NCBI GenBank assembly: GCA_029721435.1
Contig: CM056574.1
Coordinates: forward strand, 4,353,001-4,417,000
Reading direction: 5' to 3'
DNA length: 64,000 bases
DNA from: Gymnothorax reevesii
Taxonomy: Eukaryota > Chordata > Actinopteri > Anguilliformes > Muraenidae
Shown: piece by piece, positions 1-11,190 of the stretch
How positions within the stretch are numbered: position 1 is the first letter of the stretch
How the letters are laid out: each line of letters begins with the position of its first letter
Notes under the pieces: model-generated
The model's input: only the letters and a program-made list of their open reading frames with translations
The model's database searches: none
What the model was told of the DNA's origin: nothing
Made by a program: the position numbers and the translations under genes

Positions 1-190
1 AAGACAAGCATGAGAGTCAATCGATTTCCGTGTCACTAGTGGGGAAATCCACCGTAATGCTGGTGAAACTGATTAACATAATGCACAATGACTTAAATTC
101 CGCAAGTGAATTTCTTCAGTGCGCGTTGGTAGAATAATTGCTGACTAAAACACAGGAATGTGATGCCACTAAGAGGCGAGACACTCACGC
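1..190. repeat. Interspersed repeat, copy 1 of 2
   Basis: This stretch closely matches 5995-6190 in the same orientation, for example the shared phrases around 'ttagtggggaaatccaccg' and 'gaaactgattaac'. The two copies differ by scattered substitutions and small indels. No coding frame or terminal structure is visible, so the family is not assigned. It may continue left of the window. Confidence 0.7.
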
Positions 191-573
191 CTAATCTCTG
201 CATATGATAGTAGATGTTGCGGGTTTTTTTTCCCACCACAAACTCACTCTCAGCCTGGGCTTGCTCACGCTCCTGCTCATGATTTTACTCGGCGTCAATG
301 TTGGACTCTGAACTGTAGCGAGTAGTCACGTGACCATACCTGCTGCGTCTCAATCGTTTTTTTTCGCTGGGGAAAGTTCCTAACTCCTGATAACTGATCC
401 GGAAATGATTACTTGCCTTGGCAACTATGATAAGAGCCTTCAAATTCTTTAAAATGTTAAGGAACTGTGTCTCAGTGCTTCTTAATTTACCTACTTTAGC
501 ATAGGGTACAAAGGCGCATCCTTTTCAAAAAGAAAGGAATGGATGGGACCCCCAACATGTTCACGTTGCCTGC
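191..573. other. Unassigned intergenic DNA
   Basis: No open frame, repeat boundary or RNA-like structure was recognised here. It may be the continuation of the repeat at 1-190 or plain flanking DNA. Confidence 0.4.
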
Positions 574-577
574 TTAA

Positions 578-2540
578 CCCCTTTCTGCAGATGTAGATGC
601 CCGCGTCTATAGACCTGCAAATTGGAAGCACGCTGTTACTGTACTCGATCACTAGATGGCACCCCCGGATCAGTTATTGAATGTTCACAAGCAAGCAGAC
701 CTCGAACGCGGTTCTGAATACGGTGAAGTTCACTCCACTCCCTGTTTTTCGAGAGCTGCATGAATTAAACTCCTCAGCTAAGCCTGATGTGCAAACTGGT
801 CAGTATCCTTGCCCATAGTGTCGATTCAGCAGTTTAAAAAAACGATATCTTGACACAGAAAAAATCGTTATCCTTTATAGCAACCAGTTTAGCCACAGTG
901 AGCTAACAGTATTCCAATTAGTAGTTCAGAAAAATCAGTTTTCTGAGGCAAAAAAATCGACATGGTATTGATTCTCTCACATTCTATTGCCTATTACAGC
1001 TGTCCCATACAAAAAAAATTTGTAGTTCCCTACCGTGGATTTACGCGTAGATTCCTTCATTGACAAATCCAGCGCTTCCTTATATCCACACGAGTACTGG
1101 CGTTGATAGCCAATCACTCAATCATATGCTCAGACTCTTCTGCGTAATTGGTGAGTTACACTTCATGCCCTCGTGAAGTTTCCCTGGTAACAATGTATTG
1201 ATTGGTTCGTTTCTTATCCAATTCCCGAGTGTTTAAACATTTTAGAGTAAGTGAAACACATTGATTGGACAAACACAGAGCATACAAACCAATGCGTATC
1301 AGCAGGCTCGGTTGTATCCTGTCTACGTTATGCACATTACGCGCCTAAAATAGACGGGATTTATAGAAAATCGGTTCGCAAAACTGGCCTTGAAGTGTTC
1401 AGTTACATTACAGGATTTAAATGAGAACGATATGCTCTATTGGAATTATTTCGAATGAAACAGGACCGGAGGGTTCCTGCTACTGGATACATCGGTCTCT
1501 TTTTTATACAGTCAATGTCTCTGGAGGAGGGATTCACGAAAAAGGTCAGGCTGCTATTTTTGTTTGTTTTTTTTTTTTTCTGTTTCGGAATGTATATGTA
1601 CTCAACCAAGTCGAATGTCGAGGTTTTTTTCCTGTTTAAAACGCGAACTGCCCGTGCATTTTGGTGTGGACCCCCGGTACGTTCATTGCACGTTTCTTTT
1701 GAATCGGGAGAGGCAATGGATTTGATATTCCCTGAAAGTGGAGTGTCTGTTCAGTTAAAATAAGGTATATTTCAGAATTCAGATATTACTGAGTTAGTGA
1801 GGTGTACTTGCTCCTTATAAGTGTTGAAATGGGTTCGTGAGCTTTGAAGAGGGGACTGGTAGCTTTCATTACAGGGTGAATGTTCTGACCGTTTAATTAG
1901 CAGTTTATTTAATGCGTGTTTGTGCTGGCTTTGAAGAAAAATGGCCAAAACTCTAAACTTTATTATGGAGAAAAGGCATGTTTCGTATTTGGAGAGGTTA
2001 CTGGTGACCACTGATATTCAACTGCACTGATATTGATAAATTCATACTAAACTCAACCAGAAAATCATTCGTTCATATTAAATTTCATGCCTTAAAGCTT
2101 TAATTGTGTTAAATACATGATTTTTTTAATGATTTTACAGCAAATCATTTTGAGACTTTGGGGAGACACTTGGGTAGCTGTATTTGGCTAATAGCATGTA
2201 GGTAATCTAGAATGTAATGTTGAAGATGAATTCTACTTGTGCTCAAGGAGTTTATGATACCAGAAATGTATAGTTTTAAGCCCCAGCAGTTTTTCAATCG
2301 TCAGAACTATTTTTTTTGCAATTTCAATGGTGAATTCTCATGAAGATTTTTTATGTTTGCTGCTCATTTTCTCAACCAAAATCATGAAAATAAACTGAAA
2401 TACAATGTAATTCTAAATGCTGTAAGTGTCTTTCCTGAATTGAGCCACATTTTTCCTCTTTGTGAAGCTTATATCTTGAATTATACAGCATTAAAGTGGG
2501 TAACCCATAAATAGCCAAATTTGGCTTCTGCACAAAGGTA
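578..2540 (+). mobile_element. piggyBac-like TTAA element, non-autonomous, copy 1
   Basis: A 1963-bp unit is flanked by TTAA at 574-577 and 2541-2544. The left end reads CCCCTTTCTGCAGA and the right end, reverse-complemented, reads TACCTTTGTGCAGA, so it has short imperfect terminal inverted repeats starting with C-rich bases. A second copy lies inverted at 52237-54196 with almost the same sequence, and its insertion into a LINE frame proves the boundaries. TTAA target duplication with CCC ends is the hallmark of the piggyBac group (Kolobok also uses TTAA). No frame resembles a DDD transposase, so it is presumably moved in trans. The right end is mutated by two bases next to the TTAA. Confidence 0.8.
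1440..1763 (+). CDS. Unrecognised 107-aa frame inside the piggyBac-like element
   Basis: This ATG-started frame has a hydrophobic, phenylalanine-rich middle section encoded by a run of 13 T. I do not recognise it. The matching frame in the other element copy (53016-53336) is 106 aa long; the T run there is 10, a loss of exactly one codon. The remaining differences are mostly single amino-acid changes. Preservation in two copies may simply reflect recent common descent. It could be a real small protein carried by the element, or a chance frame. No transposase residues are visible and confidence that it is expressed is low. Confidence 0.2.
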   Translation: MELFRMKQDRRVPATGYIGLFFIQSMSLEEGFTKKVRLLFLFVFFFFCFGMYMYSTKSNVEVFFLFKTRTARAFWCGPPVRSLHVSFESGEAMDLIFPESGVSVQLK

Positions 2541-2544
2541 TTAA

Positions 2545-3339
2545 AGTGCATTCAGATTTTCTTATTAGCGTGGTTGTATTCCTAAGCAGTAGGAATTCCA
2601 TGTTACACCCTTTATCTTCAGACATTTTCCAAATAGATTAAAGAAAATGGCGTGGAATTATTCTATAGGACGCAATTTTTGACGACACTGACACAGCCCA
2701 AGATAGCGCTTGTGGACATAATGTCAACGGACTCCATACAATTAAAGGAGACATAGTTATGTTCACTGGCAGCACACGCTTTTTCAGATTGAATCGCAAA
2801 TCGCCGCCTTTTTTGCGGTTATGCAATCGCACTGCTTGACATTGCGATTGCAATTGCGATTGGATTAATCGAGCAGCACTAGCATAGTGGAAACAACAAC
2901 ATGGTGGAGAAGTAGCTACTTCAATGACAGGGTGACCAATCCAGCTTGGTGCGATCTTTTAAACTTAAAATTTTCTTAAATGTATTGTTTTCATTGGTGT
3001 CGGTTACAGTCGCTCTCATAAATACAATGAAAGCGGCCACCACAATTGATTCTGTTCAAGCGAACCAACTCCTGAATTTTTCCGGCATTCTTGAGAGTAG
3101 CAACTGAAACGTAGTGTCGGCGCCACTTCCACTGTGTAAGTAAATAGTCCGTCACACGCATCAATCAGTGTGGTGCTCAATTCCACTTTGTAATTCCCGT
3201 TTCTGCGGCAAACTCTCAAATCCGAGTTTTAACGACGGCAAAGACGGCAATGTCTCAAAGCCGAAATTCCGAAACCCATGTATTTCTAATGCAAATACAC
3301 AGACCAGTGAAAACCAGTGAAGTCGACGCCCGACCAACC
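2545..3339. other. Unassigned DNA with AT-rich and repeat-like patches
   Basis: No gene was seen. A short stretch near 2835-2880 is rich in alternating 'gcgattgcaattgcgattg' sequence and looks like part of an old repeat. The remainder shows no recognisable boundary. Confidence 0.4.
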
Positions 3340-3500
3340 ACCCAGCCAATCATCAGTAAACCAATCGTTGAAGTTCTCCACCGGCCAACCAATCGCTGAA
3401 CAGCCAGCCAGCCAATCGCGGGAACACCAATCGTTGAAATGCTTCCCATCGGACCGACCAATGGCTGAATTTCTTCCCTGCCGGCCAGCCAATCGTGAAA
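3340..3500. repeat. Degenerate minisatellite rich in CCAAT boxes
   Basis: The sequence repeats a loose unit around 'ccaaccaatcgctgaa' and contains seven CCAAT pentamers on the plus strand within about 150 bases (near 3349, 3361, 3389, 3412, 3430, 3460, 3489). CCAAT is the core of NF-Y binding sites. No gene start is evident beside it, so a regulatory role is only a possibility. Confidence 0.6.
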
Positions 3501-3782
3501 CTCACTCACATTTATAGGGGCCTGGCCGCTAATCGGCCCAGCCCAATAACTTGGCTAAGCGAATGCCAATTTAGATGCTGATTTTGCAGACTCAGGATCA
3601 ACCATTATAAACATTCTGCAAAACGAGTTTGCAATGAGGAGCTAACATAATGAGTGTTCCACTAAGGGAGTAGCGCACAGCTAAATTACAGGTGTTGGCA
3701 TACTTTTTCCGACTCGTGCAAAGACATTACACCTTTCTTTAACACCATTACATTCACTAATAAACAACAAATATAAAATGAT

Positions 3783-4058
3783 GGCATTCAGTTGAGGGAA
3801 ATTTCAACTGAATGCCTGCAATAAAGTTTCCCGTGCAGAAAACAGGCCAGTATACTGTCGGAAATCAAAACGTTCATTTTGATATGATGGTTCTATTTAG
3901 ATATGTTAGTAAGACATAGTGCATCCTTACCTTTCTTGGAAAGGTACAATATTGTTGAGGTTTATAGTATTTTACTAAGGGGTTCAGCCATCTCGTATCC
4001 TCGGTCAAACGGCAATGCGAATTTTTGAAGGCAGGCGAAATCGTAATTTTCTGAACTA
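3783..4058 (+). repeat. Interspersed repeat, copy A, with palindromic head
   Basis: About 275 bp match 58324-58600 in the same orientation, including 'atagtattttactaagggg'. At its left edge a perfect inverted repeat is formed by 3783-3795 and 3804-3816 around an 8-base spacer. The other copy starts directly after TTAA at 58320-58323, which suggests a TTAA-inserting DNA element whose right end I could not define. Confidence 0.55.
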
Positions 4059-4700
4059 AAAAAAAATAAAAATAAATCGCATCGTAAATTGCCATCGCAA
4101 CATTTTTTTTTTTTATTATCACAGATTATTTTCCAAAATCGTTCAGCCCTATGCATTCATCCTGCAGAAGCAAATGCTCCAAGTAACACAATTTTTCAAC
4201 ATTGGAACTATGGCCTTGGAAATAACTCTTGTAGAGTGGATCAAGCTGAAAATTGACAAATATGTTAGTATATACATGTTGAACAGCTGAGGAGCTACTG
4301 GCGCTCAAAGTTTAACCAAAATCCCATATTTTCTAACACCTATCCTTACAGGTGAACCTGTGACCCATGCGATCATATAAGCAACACATTCAAACTTAGT
4401 CCTAACAATGTAAAATTTCACAACATTTTACAGCGTCACACAATATTGAGTAATTACCAAGGCAAATTTTGAAAATAAAAAGTTAATGATTTTGTGAGGC
4501 AAGAGTCATGGGCTCCAGTTGTACAAATACCAGCGGACACGTCAACTTTGGATCAAAATATCTCAACTCTTGCACGGAATTCGGAGTAGCCGTTTACAAC
4601 AACATTAGAGATCATCGAGATCTTGGAAATTTAATGAAAGTGATAATACTATACGATAGCCTACTGACCTCTTGGCTTCGTTATCACCGTCCAACAAGAC
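4059..4700. other. Unassigned AT-rich DNA
   Basis: No gene or mobile-element boundary was recognised. Short frames here have no recognisable motif and are probably chance. Confidence 0.35.
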
Positions 4701-4740
4701 AATAATAATAATAATAATTATTATTATTATTATTATTATT
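4701..4740. repeat. (AAT)n/(ATT)n palindromic microsatellite
   Basis: Six AAT units run directly into ATT units, giving a fully self-complementary tract of about 40 bases that can fold into a hairpin. Confidence 0.95.
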
Positions 4741-5429
4741 CTAAGACAAATTGCTGCTTAATGAGACCGTTCTGCAGTCAGCTCTCGCTTGACCGAAATG
4801 GCAAAACTCCTTCTACACACAATGCTGTTGGGTACCGTGAGTTAGCGATACTCAGACGATTAAACTCACAAACTCCAGTAAAATAATCTCCGTCATCCGA
4901 CGAATTGAGCTCTGAAGAGAGTCACTTTACCTTCGGGTTGGATGTGATGTTCGGGCGTCTCTTGTAACACGTTGGCTTGACACTTGCAGACGAGCTCGTT
5001 GTCACTGACCATACAAAAAAACGGGCAATCAGACAAGCTGGACAAGAAGATGCAGCTTTATTCATTTTAGCGTGGACCATAACATACCTGCCCGCTACGG
5101 CACACTAACCTTATCATATATGAACAGATTAGAGAAATGAAAAAAGAGGGAGAGAAACCGGACAAAGGAGGCCGTCGCGTTACGGTAAGACAAAGAATAA
5201 CGTGCGAGCAGAATAACCTGACCAACTTCCCTTCACCCTCTGCCCAAGTCTACACAGGCGCACCAGCCTGCATCACAGATCGTTAAAGAAACAGTACCCC
5301 CATTACAGTGGAAAGCACTCGTTCACAGAGCTCAAAAGGACCTCATTAAAATGCAAACCACGTGATTTAACTGGTATATTCACTCATAGATATATACAAA
5401 CACTAGATGGCTCAAGGCAGAGTCGGCAG
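4741..5429. other. Unassigned DNA
   Basis: No gene was recognised. A minus-strand AATAAA lies within 'gctttattcattt' near 5049-5061, which could be the tail of an old retroelement, but nothing else supports this. Confidence 0.35.
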
Positions 5430-5807
5430 CGTCGTCACTGGTCGGCCATCTTAGGACAGGGGACTGCTCTGGTGCGCTGTGCTGTAGTCGGAGGTAAGGT
5501 GGATGATTTACTCGCTTAAATACTCGTAACTCGCTGAATTCTTGACGGATTTACAAACGGATTGGGTTATTACAAACCTTAATGTACTTTTTATATCGAA
5601 TTTAATGGTTTTAATTATTCTTAAGTATGCTGTTAAATAACTACATCTCTGATGTTTACCCGACAAACCAAGCCGTTTGTTTGAAAATCAGTGGAGAATT
5701 TGGGAGAGTTGGGCAATTTACAGTTATTTCAAAGTCCGTGCTCCATTGGCTGTAATGTTATGAGTGATCGAGCAGCCCTGTCCTAAGATGGCCGCTCTGT
5801 GACGACG
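5430..5807. mobile_element. 378-bp MITE with terminal inverted repeats
   Basis: The left end carries CGTCGTCAC (5430-5438), a 5-base spacer, then an 18-base block GGCCATCTTAGGACAGGG (5444-5461). The right end carries the exact reverse complement of both blocks (5776-5793 and 5799-5807) with the same spacing. The interior is AT-rich and non-coding. This is the architecture of a miniature inverted-repeat element; the superfamily is not clear because the target duplication could not be fixed. Confidence 0.7.
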
Positions 5808-5994
5808 TTACTTCACATTGGCTGGCGGGGTGCTGGGGGTGCTGGCGGGGTGCTATGACTCCGGACTTCCCGTGCTTCTCTTTACTCAGGAATTGGAAAC
5901 ACCGCATGTGTTTCATGATCGTTTAAATTGTTTTAATGAAATAAGACCATTTGAAACGTTTTTATGCAATTCCGTTGCTTTTAATCCCTCAGTA

Positions 5995-6190
5995 AAGACA
6001 AGCCTGAGAATTCCTGTCATAATCGATTTCCGTGTCATTAGTGGGGAAATCCACCGTAATGCACGTGAAACTGATTAACTTGATGCACAATGACTTATAT
6101 TCTGCGAGTGAATTTCCTCGGTGCGCTTTGATTGAATAATTGCTGAGTACGGCACAGAGGCGTGAATGTCACTAAGAGGAGAAACTCACG
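5995..6190. repeat. Interspersed repeat, copy 2 of 2
   Basis: This is the second copy of the repeat at 1-190, in the same orientation. It lies about 190 bases right of the MITE at 5430-5807, so the two may belong to one larger repeat unit. Confidence 0.7.
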
Positions 6191-7210
6191 GATAGGACAT
6201 AGCCTAAGATTTGGCATCGATAAACTTCGTCCATGACATCAAAGTTCAAGGTTTTCAAGTTGTCAAATCCTATTTTTGTGGATGCCCACCACATAAATCA
6301 AACTTGCAGTGGATTTTTTTAATGAGAACTTCGATTTTAAATTTGATCTCCGCAACTGGAATCGTTCGTGGCCCTTTTGAGTGATGTGATAATTATTGCC
6401 CTGCCCTGAAATCGCTCGTTCACATACCTCATACGTCTACTTCTCGCTAAACTTCTGCAGAATCGGAGCGCATTAGAAATCACTAACGACTGCAGCTTGC
6501 CTACTTTTATCCCACTCATTGATGGAGGCATTGTTGGTGGCTATTTTACCGAGATGAAATGCACTATAGTTGTTCAAGTCAACAGCATCTTTTTGGGGCC
6601 TTTACAGCCATGTGAACTCCAAGGGACATGCTAGAAATAACTTAACGCATACACCAAACGGACACCAGACGGCTCAAGAAATGGTTGGAATTTAAAAATA
6701 CAGTTGCAATTTAACAAAGGCAAGTGACCGACATGAAAACGGAATTTAGAATAGTAGGTTACATTTTTGATGTATAATAAATGCATGCAGCTATGTTATG
6801 AAATGCATTACTTTTATCCTTGCAAGGATCCCCCTCCCCCAGAAAAAAAAAAAAAGCTGCCTCCAAACGTACCAACCCCAAGCTTTATTACTTGAAAATC
6901 TGCAAGGGTGTGTTGGTTTTTTTTTTTTTTTTTTAATAATTAATATGGCTCTTTACTTGTTATACACTCTAATACAAGAGAATCCTTAGGATGAGTAGGA
7001 ACTGCTTTTAAATGTTAAAAGCTCGGAAAAGTGTCCCATGGAGTTAATTTGCCACATTTTTGTTATTTAATGAGATTCCTTTGTTAATGAGAATCTCCAA
7101 GGCAATTTTACAGACTGTAGGGCTGTCGAGAAAACTATTTCAGTGTTTCCACCTGCACATGTGTGATCTTATGAATAGACTTACTGTATCACATATGGAC
7201 AAACTAAATT
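6191..7210. other. Unassigned DNA
   Basis: No gene was recognised. It contains an A run (6842-6855) and a T run (6917-6934) that could mark old retroposon tails. Confidence 0.35.
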
Positions 7211-7500
7211 GCTGTTTGAGACTTGTTCCCTCTTGTTCCTCTGAAGAACATTTTGTATATTTTTCTAATGAAATACCAAGCCTGACTGGGATTTAGATAT
7301 ATTCATCAGTGCGGGACGCATTAGTTTCAAAACAGCGATTAAGATTCTACAAATGTAATAAGTCTAATCTAAAACGCTATTTTAAAATTCATGCATCCCG
7401 CACTGATGAATATTTCTAAATCCCAGTCAGACTTGGTATTATATTAGAAAAATATACAATATGTTTATCAGAGGAACAAGAGGGAACAGGTCTCAAACGG
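7211..7500. repeat. Long inverted repeat (foldback), about 110-bp arms
   Basis: The arm 7211-7320 is nearly the exact reverse complement of 7393-7500, with a loop of about 72 bases. Both arms contain 'tgactgggattta' and 'gttccctcttgttcctctga' in opposite orientation. A Tc1 element begins 8 bases after the right arm. It may be a foldback MITE or an inverted duplication. Confidence 0.85.
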
Positions 7501-7507
7501 TGATTTA

Positions 7508-9099
7508 CAGCGCCCTCCATAATCATTGGCACCCCTGGTTAAGATATGTAAAAAGCCTTAAAATAAATTCAATTTTTATTGCAGAAGCATACTCTCACAC
7601 TGAAAATTGTAGAAAAAATGTAACCTTAAAATTCACTTGAGATGAAGGGGGAAAAAAATCCTTGACTATGAATAATTTTTCATAAAATCACCTGTTCCAC
7701 AATTATTGGCACCCCCAACAATTCCTGGGAATTAAATGTAATTGAAGTATTTCTGTCATTTCTACAGTAGTTTACAAAGTTGATCACAGTATCAACATGT
7801 AATTAGTAATTCATCACTTCCTGTTTCCCTGGGGTATAAATATGATGTGACACAGAAGCCATTTCTCTTATCCATTCCTTAACATGGGAAAGACAAAGGA
7901 ACACACCATTCGAATAAGGCAGATGTGTGTCGACCTTCACAAGTCGGACAATTGCTACAAGAAAATAGCCACTCGCCTGCACCTGCCCATATCTACTGTC
8001 AGAGGAATCATTAAGAAGTTTAAAACAAGTGGAACAGTGGTAAACAAGCCTGGACAAGGATGCAAGGTTATTTTACCACCTCGCACAGTCAGGAGGATGG
8101 TAAGAGAAAAAGTTCTCCAAAGCTCACTGTTAAAGAATTGCAACAAATGGTAGCATCTTGGGGTCACAAAGTCTCCAAAACAACCAACTATCTACATGCC
8201 AACAAGCTGTTTGAGAGGCATGCACGGAAAAAACCTTTTCTTACAATCATAAACACAAACGTCTTGAGTTCACTAAGCGGTACTGGGACCTCAACTGGGA
8301 CCGTGTGCTTTGGTCAGATGAGACCAAGAGAGAGCTTTTTGGCAACAAACACTCTAAGTGGGTTTGGCGAAACACAAAAGATGAGTATGCAGAGAAGCAT
8401 CTCATGCCCACTGAAGTATGAGGGAGGATCGGTGATGCTGTTGGCCTGTTTGTCTTCCAGAGGCCCTGGAAACCTTGTTAGGGTGCATGGCATCATGAAT
8501 GCTTTGAAATACCAGGATATTTTAAATCAAAATCTGGTGGCCTCTGCCCAAAAGCTGAAGATGGGTCGTCACTGGGTCTTTCAGCAAGATAATGACCCTA
8601 AACATGTGGCCAAATCTACACAGAAATGGTTCACCAGACACAGAATCAAGCTCCTCCCATGGCCATCTCAGTCCCCAGACCTCAACCCAATTGAAAACCT
8701 GTGGAGTGAGCTGAAGAGGAGAGTGCAGAGGAGAGGACCCAGGTCACTGGATGATTTAGAGAGATTGTGCAAAGAGGAATGGTCGAAGATCCCTCTGTCT
8801 GTATTCTCCCATCTTGTGAAACATTATAGGAGAAGATTAGGTGCTGATTTGTTGGCGAAAGGGGGTTGTACAAAGTATTAACATCAGGGGTGCTAATAAT
8901 TGTGGCAAACATGATTTGATGTCAAAGAATTATTTCTTAATGTGGGATTTTTTTCCAACAGAATAAATGCACTTGAATTTAAGGTTGGATTTTCCTCTTC
9001 TTTGCATTGTGGTCCAATATTGTTTCGAAAAAAACTGAATTTATTAGAAGCTAAAGAGCACATCTTAACCAGGGGTGCCAACAGTTATGGAGGGCGCTG
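7508..9099 (+). mobile_element. Tc1-like transposon with IR/DR ends, inactivated
   Basis: The 1592-bp element is bounded by TA at 7506-7507 and 9100-9101. Its inverted ends begin CAGCGCCCTCCATAA and continue through 'ggcacccctggttaaga' with a few mismatches. A second, internal pair of related motifs (near 7696 and 8886) gives the double-repeat IR/DR layout known from Sleeping Beauty-type Tc1 elements. It carries one broken transposase (7884-8881) and lies immediately beside a foldback repeat. The motif 'ccataattattggcacccc' is typical of a Tc1 group widespread in fish. Confidence 0.92.
7884..8881 (+). pseudogene. Tc1 transposase pseudogene (DD34E)
   Basis: The N-terminal helix-turn-helix (paired-like) region starts MGKTKEHTIRIR and is read to about 8110. 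The frame then shifts to that of 8060-8881. A middle block near 8245-8405 is shifted again, so the catalytic block around the first aspartate (WSDETK) sits out of frame with its neighbours. The second aspartate is in QQDND and the glutamate in NPIENLW, with 34 residues between them, so the triad class is DD34E. The usual tryptophan in the GGSVMLWG box is leucine here. With at least two frameshifts it cannot make a working enzyme. Known role of the family: cut-and-paste transposition into TA. Confidence 0.9.
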
Positions 9100-9101
9100 T
9101 A

Positions 9102-9779
9102 TATATTCATTCTGTCCGACTATATGTCCGCTTGTGTAACTCCTCAACCGTTGATCGGATTAACTTGATATTTCTTTTTTACAGATGAGTGTCTTGGTCC
9201 TCCTCTGCGATGATCTGAATGAGGATCCAGATTTGGATTTGGGAACAGTTTTCTGGATTTTTTTTCCCCATGTGGCTATTTGTCAGCTCGTAGTGTTTTT
9301 TTTTTTTTTTAAATAATAACTTGAAATTTTTACTCATTGCCACTACTGCTAATGCTTTAAGGGGTGAAGGTCTGCAATCTTTCATTTTCTTGTCATTGGT
9401 TGTTGTTCGTTACTTCAAACTTCACCATATGACGTCTATCGCTGGGGTTCAGTTTGGAGCTAGATGTTCTGAACCATCTTTTCCGAGCCTACTTCTAATA
9501 GCCCAAGCAACACCTAGATCATTTGTTCAGAATAAGTGGCTTCAGCGGCTATGCAAGGTATATCTACGCTCTCTCTATCAACTAAGTCACTCGTCATCTT
9601 CAGCAAACGCATTCTCCATGTGCCCCAAAGCATCTGCGATCATCAAAGCCTAAAGATCCCTGAAGCCTTTTCAGTCCACGGTAAGCTTGCAAATGACTGG
9701 TGGTCGGTGGTTGTTTAATCTGTATTCCTGCAGTCATTCGCTAATCGCATGCTGGGCTCTGCACCCCTAGCCATTGCTG
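9102..9779. other. Unassigned DNA
   Basis: No gene was recognised. Contains a T run at 9297-9311; short frames have no motif. Confidence 0.35.
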
Positions 9780-10110
9780 GCTATCATCATGCAAAAAAAA
9801 TAATAATTCTGTCTGTCATCTGTCTGTCATCTGTCTAATTCTGACTGCTGTCTCTCTGCCGTCCTGATCCTCTCATCCCGAATTTAACATCAATTTATTA
9901 ATCAGCCGGCAGAGGGTGGGCTTCCCCAGAATAGCCAGGTTCCTGCTGAGATTTCTTCTCAATGAGGAGTTTTTTCTCACCACCGTTCGGGGCTTTTTTC
10001 TCCCTACAGGGAGTTTTTTTCCTGCTATTCGAGGATTAGGGTTTAGTCTGGGCTCTGCCCTTTTCTCTATATACAGCACTATATGAATAAAATTGAATTG
10101 AATTCAACTT
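9780..10110 (+). repeat. Retroposon 3' tail, probable SINE or LINE end
   Basis: The block ends in 'gaataaaattgaattgaattc', a tail of short GAATT units preceded by 'tatatacagcactatatg'. Tails of this kind end many teleost SINEs and LINE fragments. No RNA polymerase III boxes were identified with certainty, so the class is open. It directly abuts the truncated end of the L1 at 10143. Confidence 0.4.
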
Positions 10111-10142
10111 ATGCTCAACGCATATTAAAATTTTTCCTGATT

Positions 10143-11190
10143 TCACTCGGTCTCTCCTGATTGAACTGATATTAGTATTTTGTTACATGTTGTAGATGTT
10201 CCTGCAGATTTAATTCCAGAAGTTAGTGTTAGTTTGGATGTTGAGATCTTTTTCCCATTTTTGTATTGGAATGTATAGCGTGCTGTCAGAACCAAGGAGG
10301 ATATGAGTTTATACAGTTTAGAGATCATTCAGTAGTGGTGATTCCTTTAGGTCAATGTTGTTGAAATCAATTTGTTCCTTAATTGATTGTTTTAACTGGA
10401 TGTATTGGAAGTACTGATTTTTTTTACTGTTGTATTTTTCAATTAACTGCGGGAAGGAAAGCAGACTGTCATTTTCAAAAATATGGTGCATATGTGAGAT
10501 CCCTTTTTCTTTCCATTTATTGCCAATCATAGGTGATTTTTTTATAGTGAAGTCAGGGTTGTGCCAAATTGGTGTGTGCATGCTGGGACTGACTGGGAAG
10601 TTTATCAATTTATTGATTTTCCACCAAGCTGTCAGAGTTGTGGAGATTGCAGGACTCTTGAAACAACTGTGTTTTTTAATGGGACTGCTAATGAAGGACA
10701 AGTCTGCCAATGATAAGTTCTCTGAGTCTGTGTGTTCTATGTCAATCCAGGGGTGGATGGGGTCATGATTTGCATGTATCCATTTGATGAGGTTTTGTGT
10801 TTGACTCACCAGTAACAGTTATGAAAGTGAGGTGCTTCCAGGCTTCCATGGTCTTTCGGTTTTTGTAGTGTAGATAGTTTTATTTTGGGTTTTTCATTTT
10901 TCCAATAGAATTTTGTTGACAATGAGTCTAATTTTTTAAACCATTTTGCTGTTGGTTGGACATCAATCCTGGTGAACAGGTAAGTGATTTTGGGTAGTAT
11001 CATCATTTTTATTGAAGAAATTGTGCCAATGATGGATAGTGGTAGTGACATCCATCAATCCAAGTCATCTTCTATTGATTTCAGTAGTGGGGTGAAGTTA
11101 AGCTGGAACAATTCTGACAGCTTGGGGGATACATTTATGCCCAAATATGTGATATTACCAGTAGTGAATGGAAAGTGCAATAGTTGAGAT
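10143..11190 (-). pseudogene. L1-clade LINE, C-terminal part of ORF2 (fragment 2 of one L1)
   Basis: Frames on the minus strand at 10806-11051 and 10318-10809 continue with 10143-10328. They read as the region after the reverse transcriptase core: a 'thumb' stretch with PLSIIGTISSIKMMILPKI and WKNEKPKIKLSTL, then the C-terminal domain. The fragment is separated from its upstream half (18113-20058) by a Gypsy insertion. Roughly the catalytic palm region (YADD box and around it) is missing, so a deletion accompanied or followed that insertion. It is also cut off at 10143, short of the usual C-terminal zinc knuckle. Confidence 0.8.
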
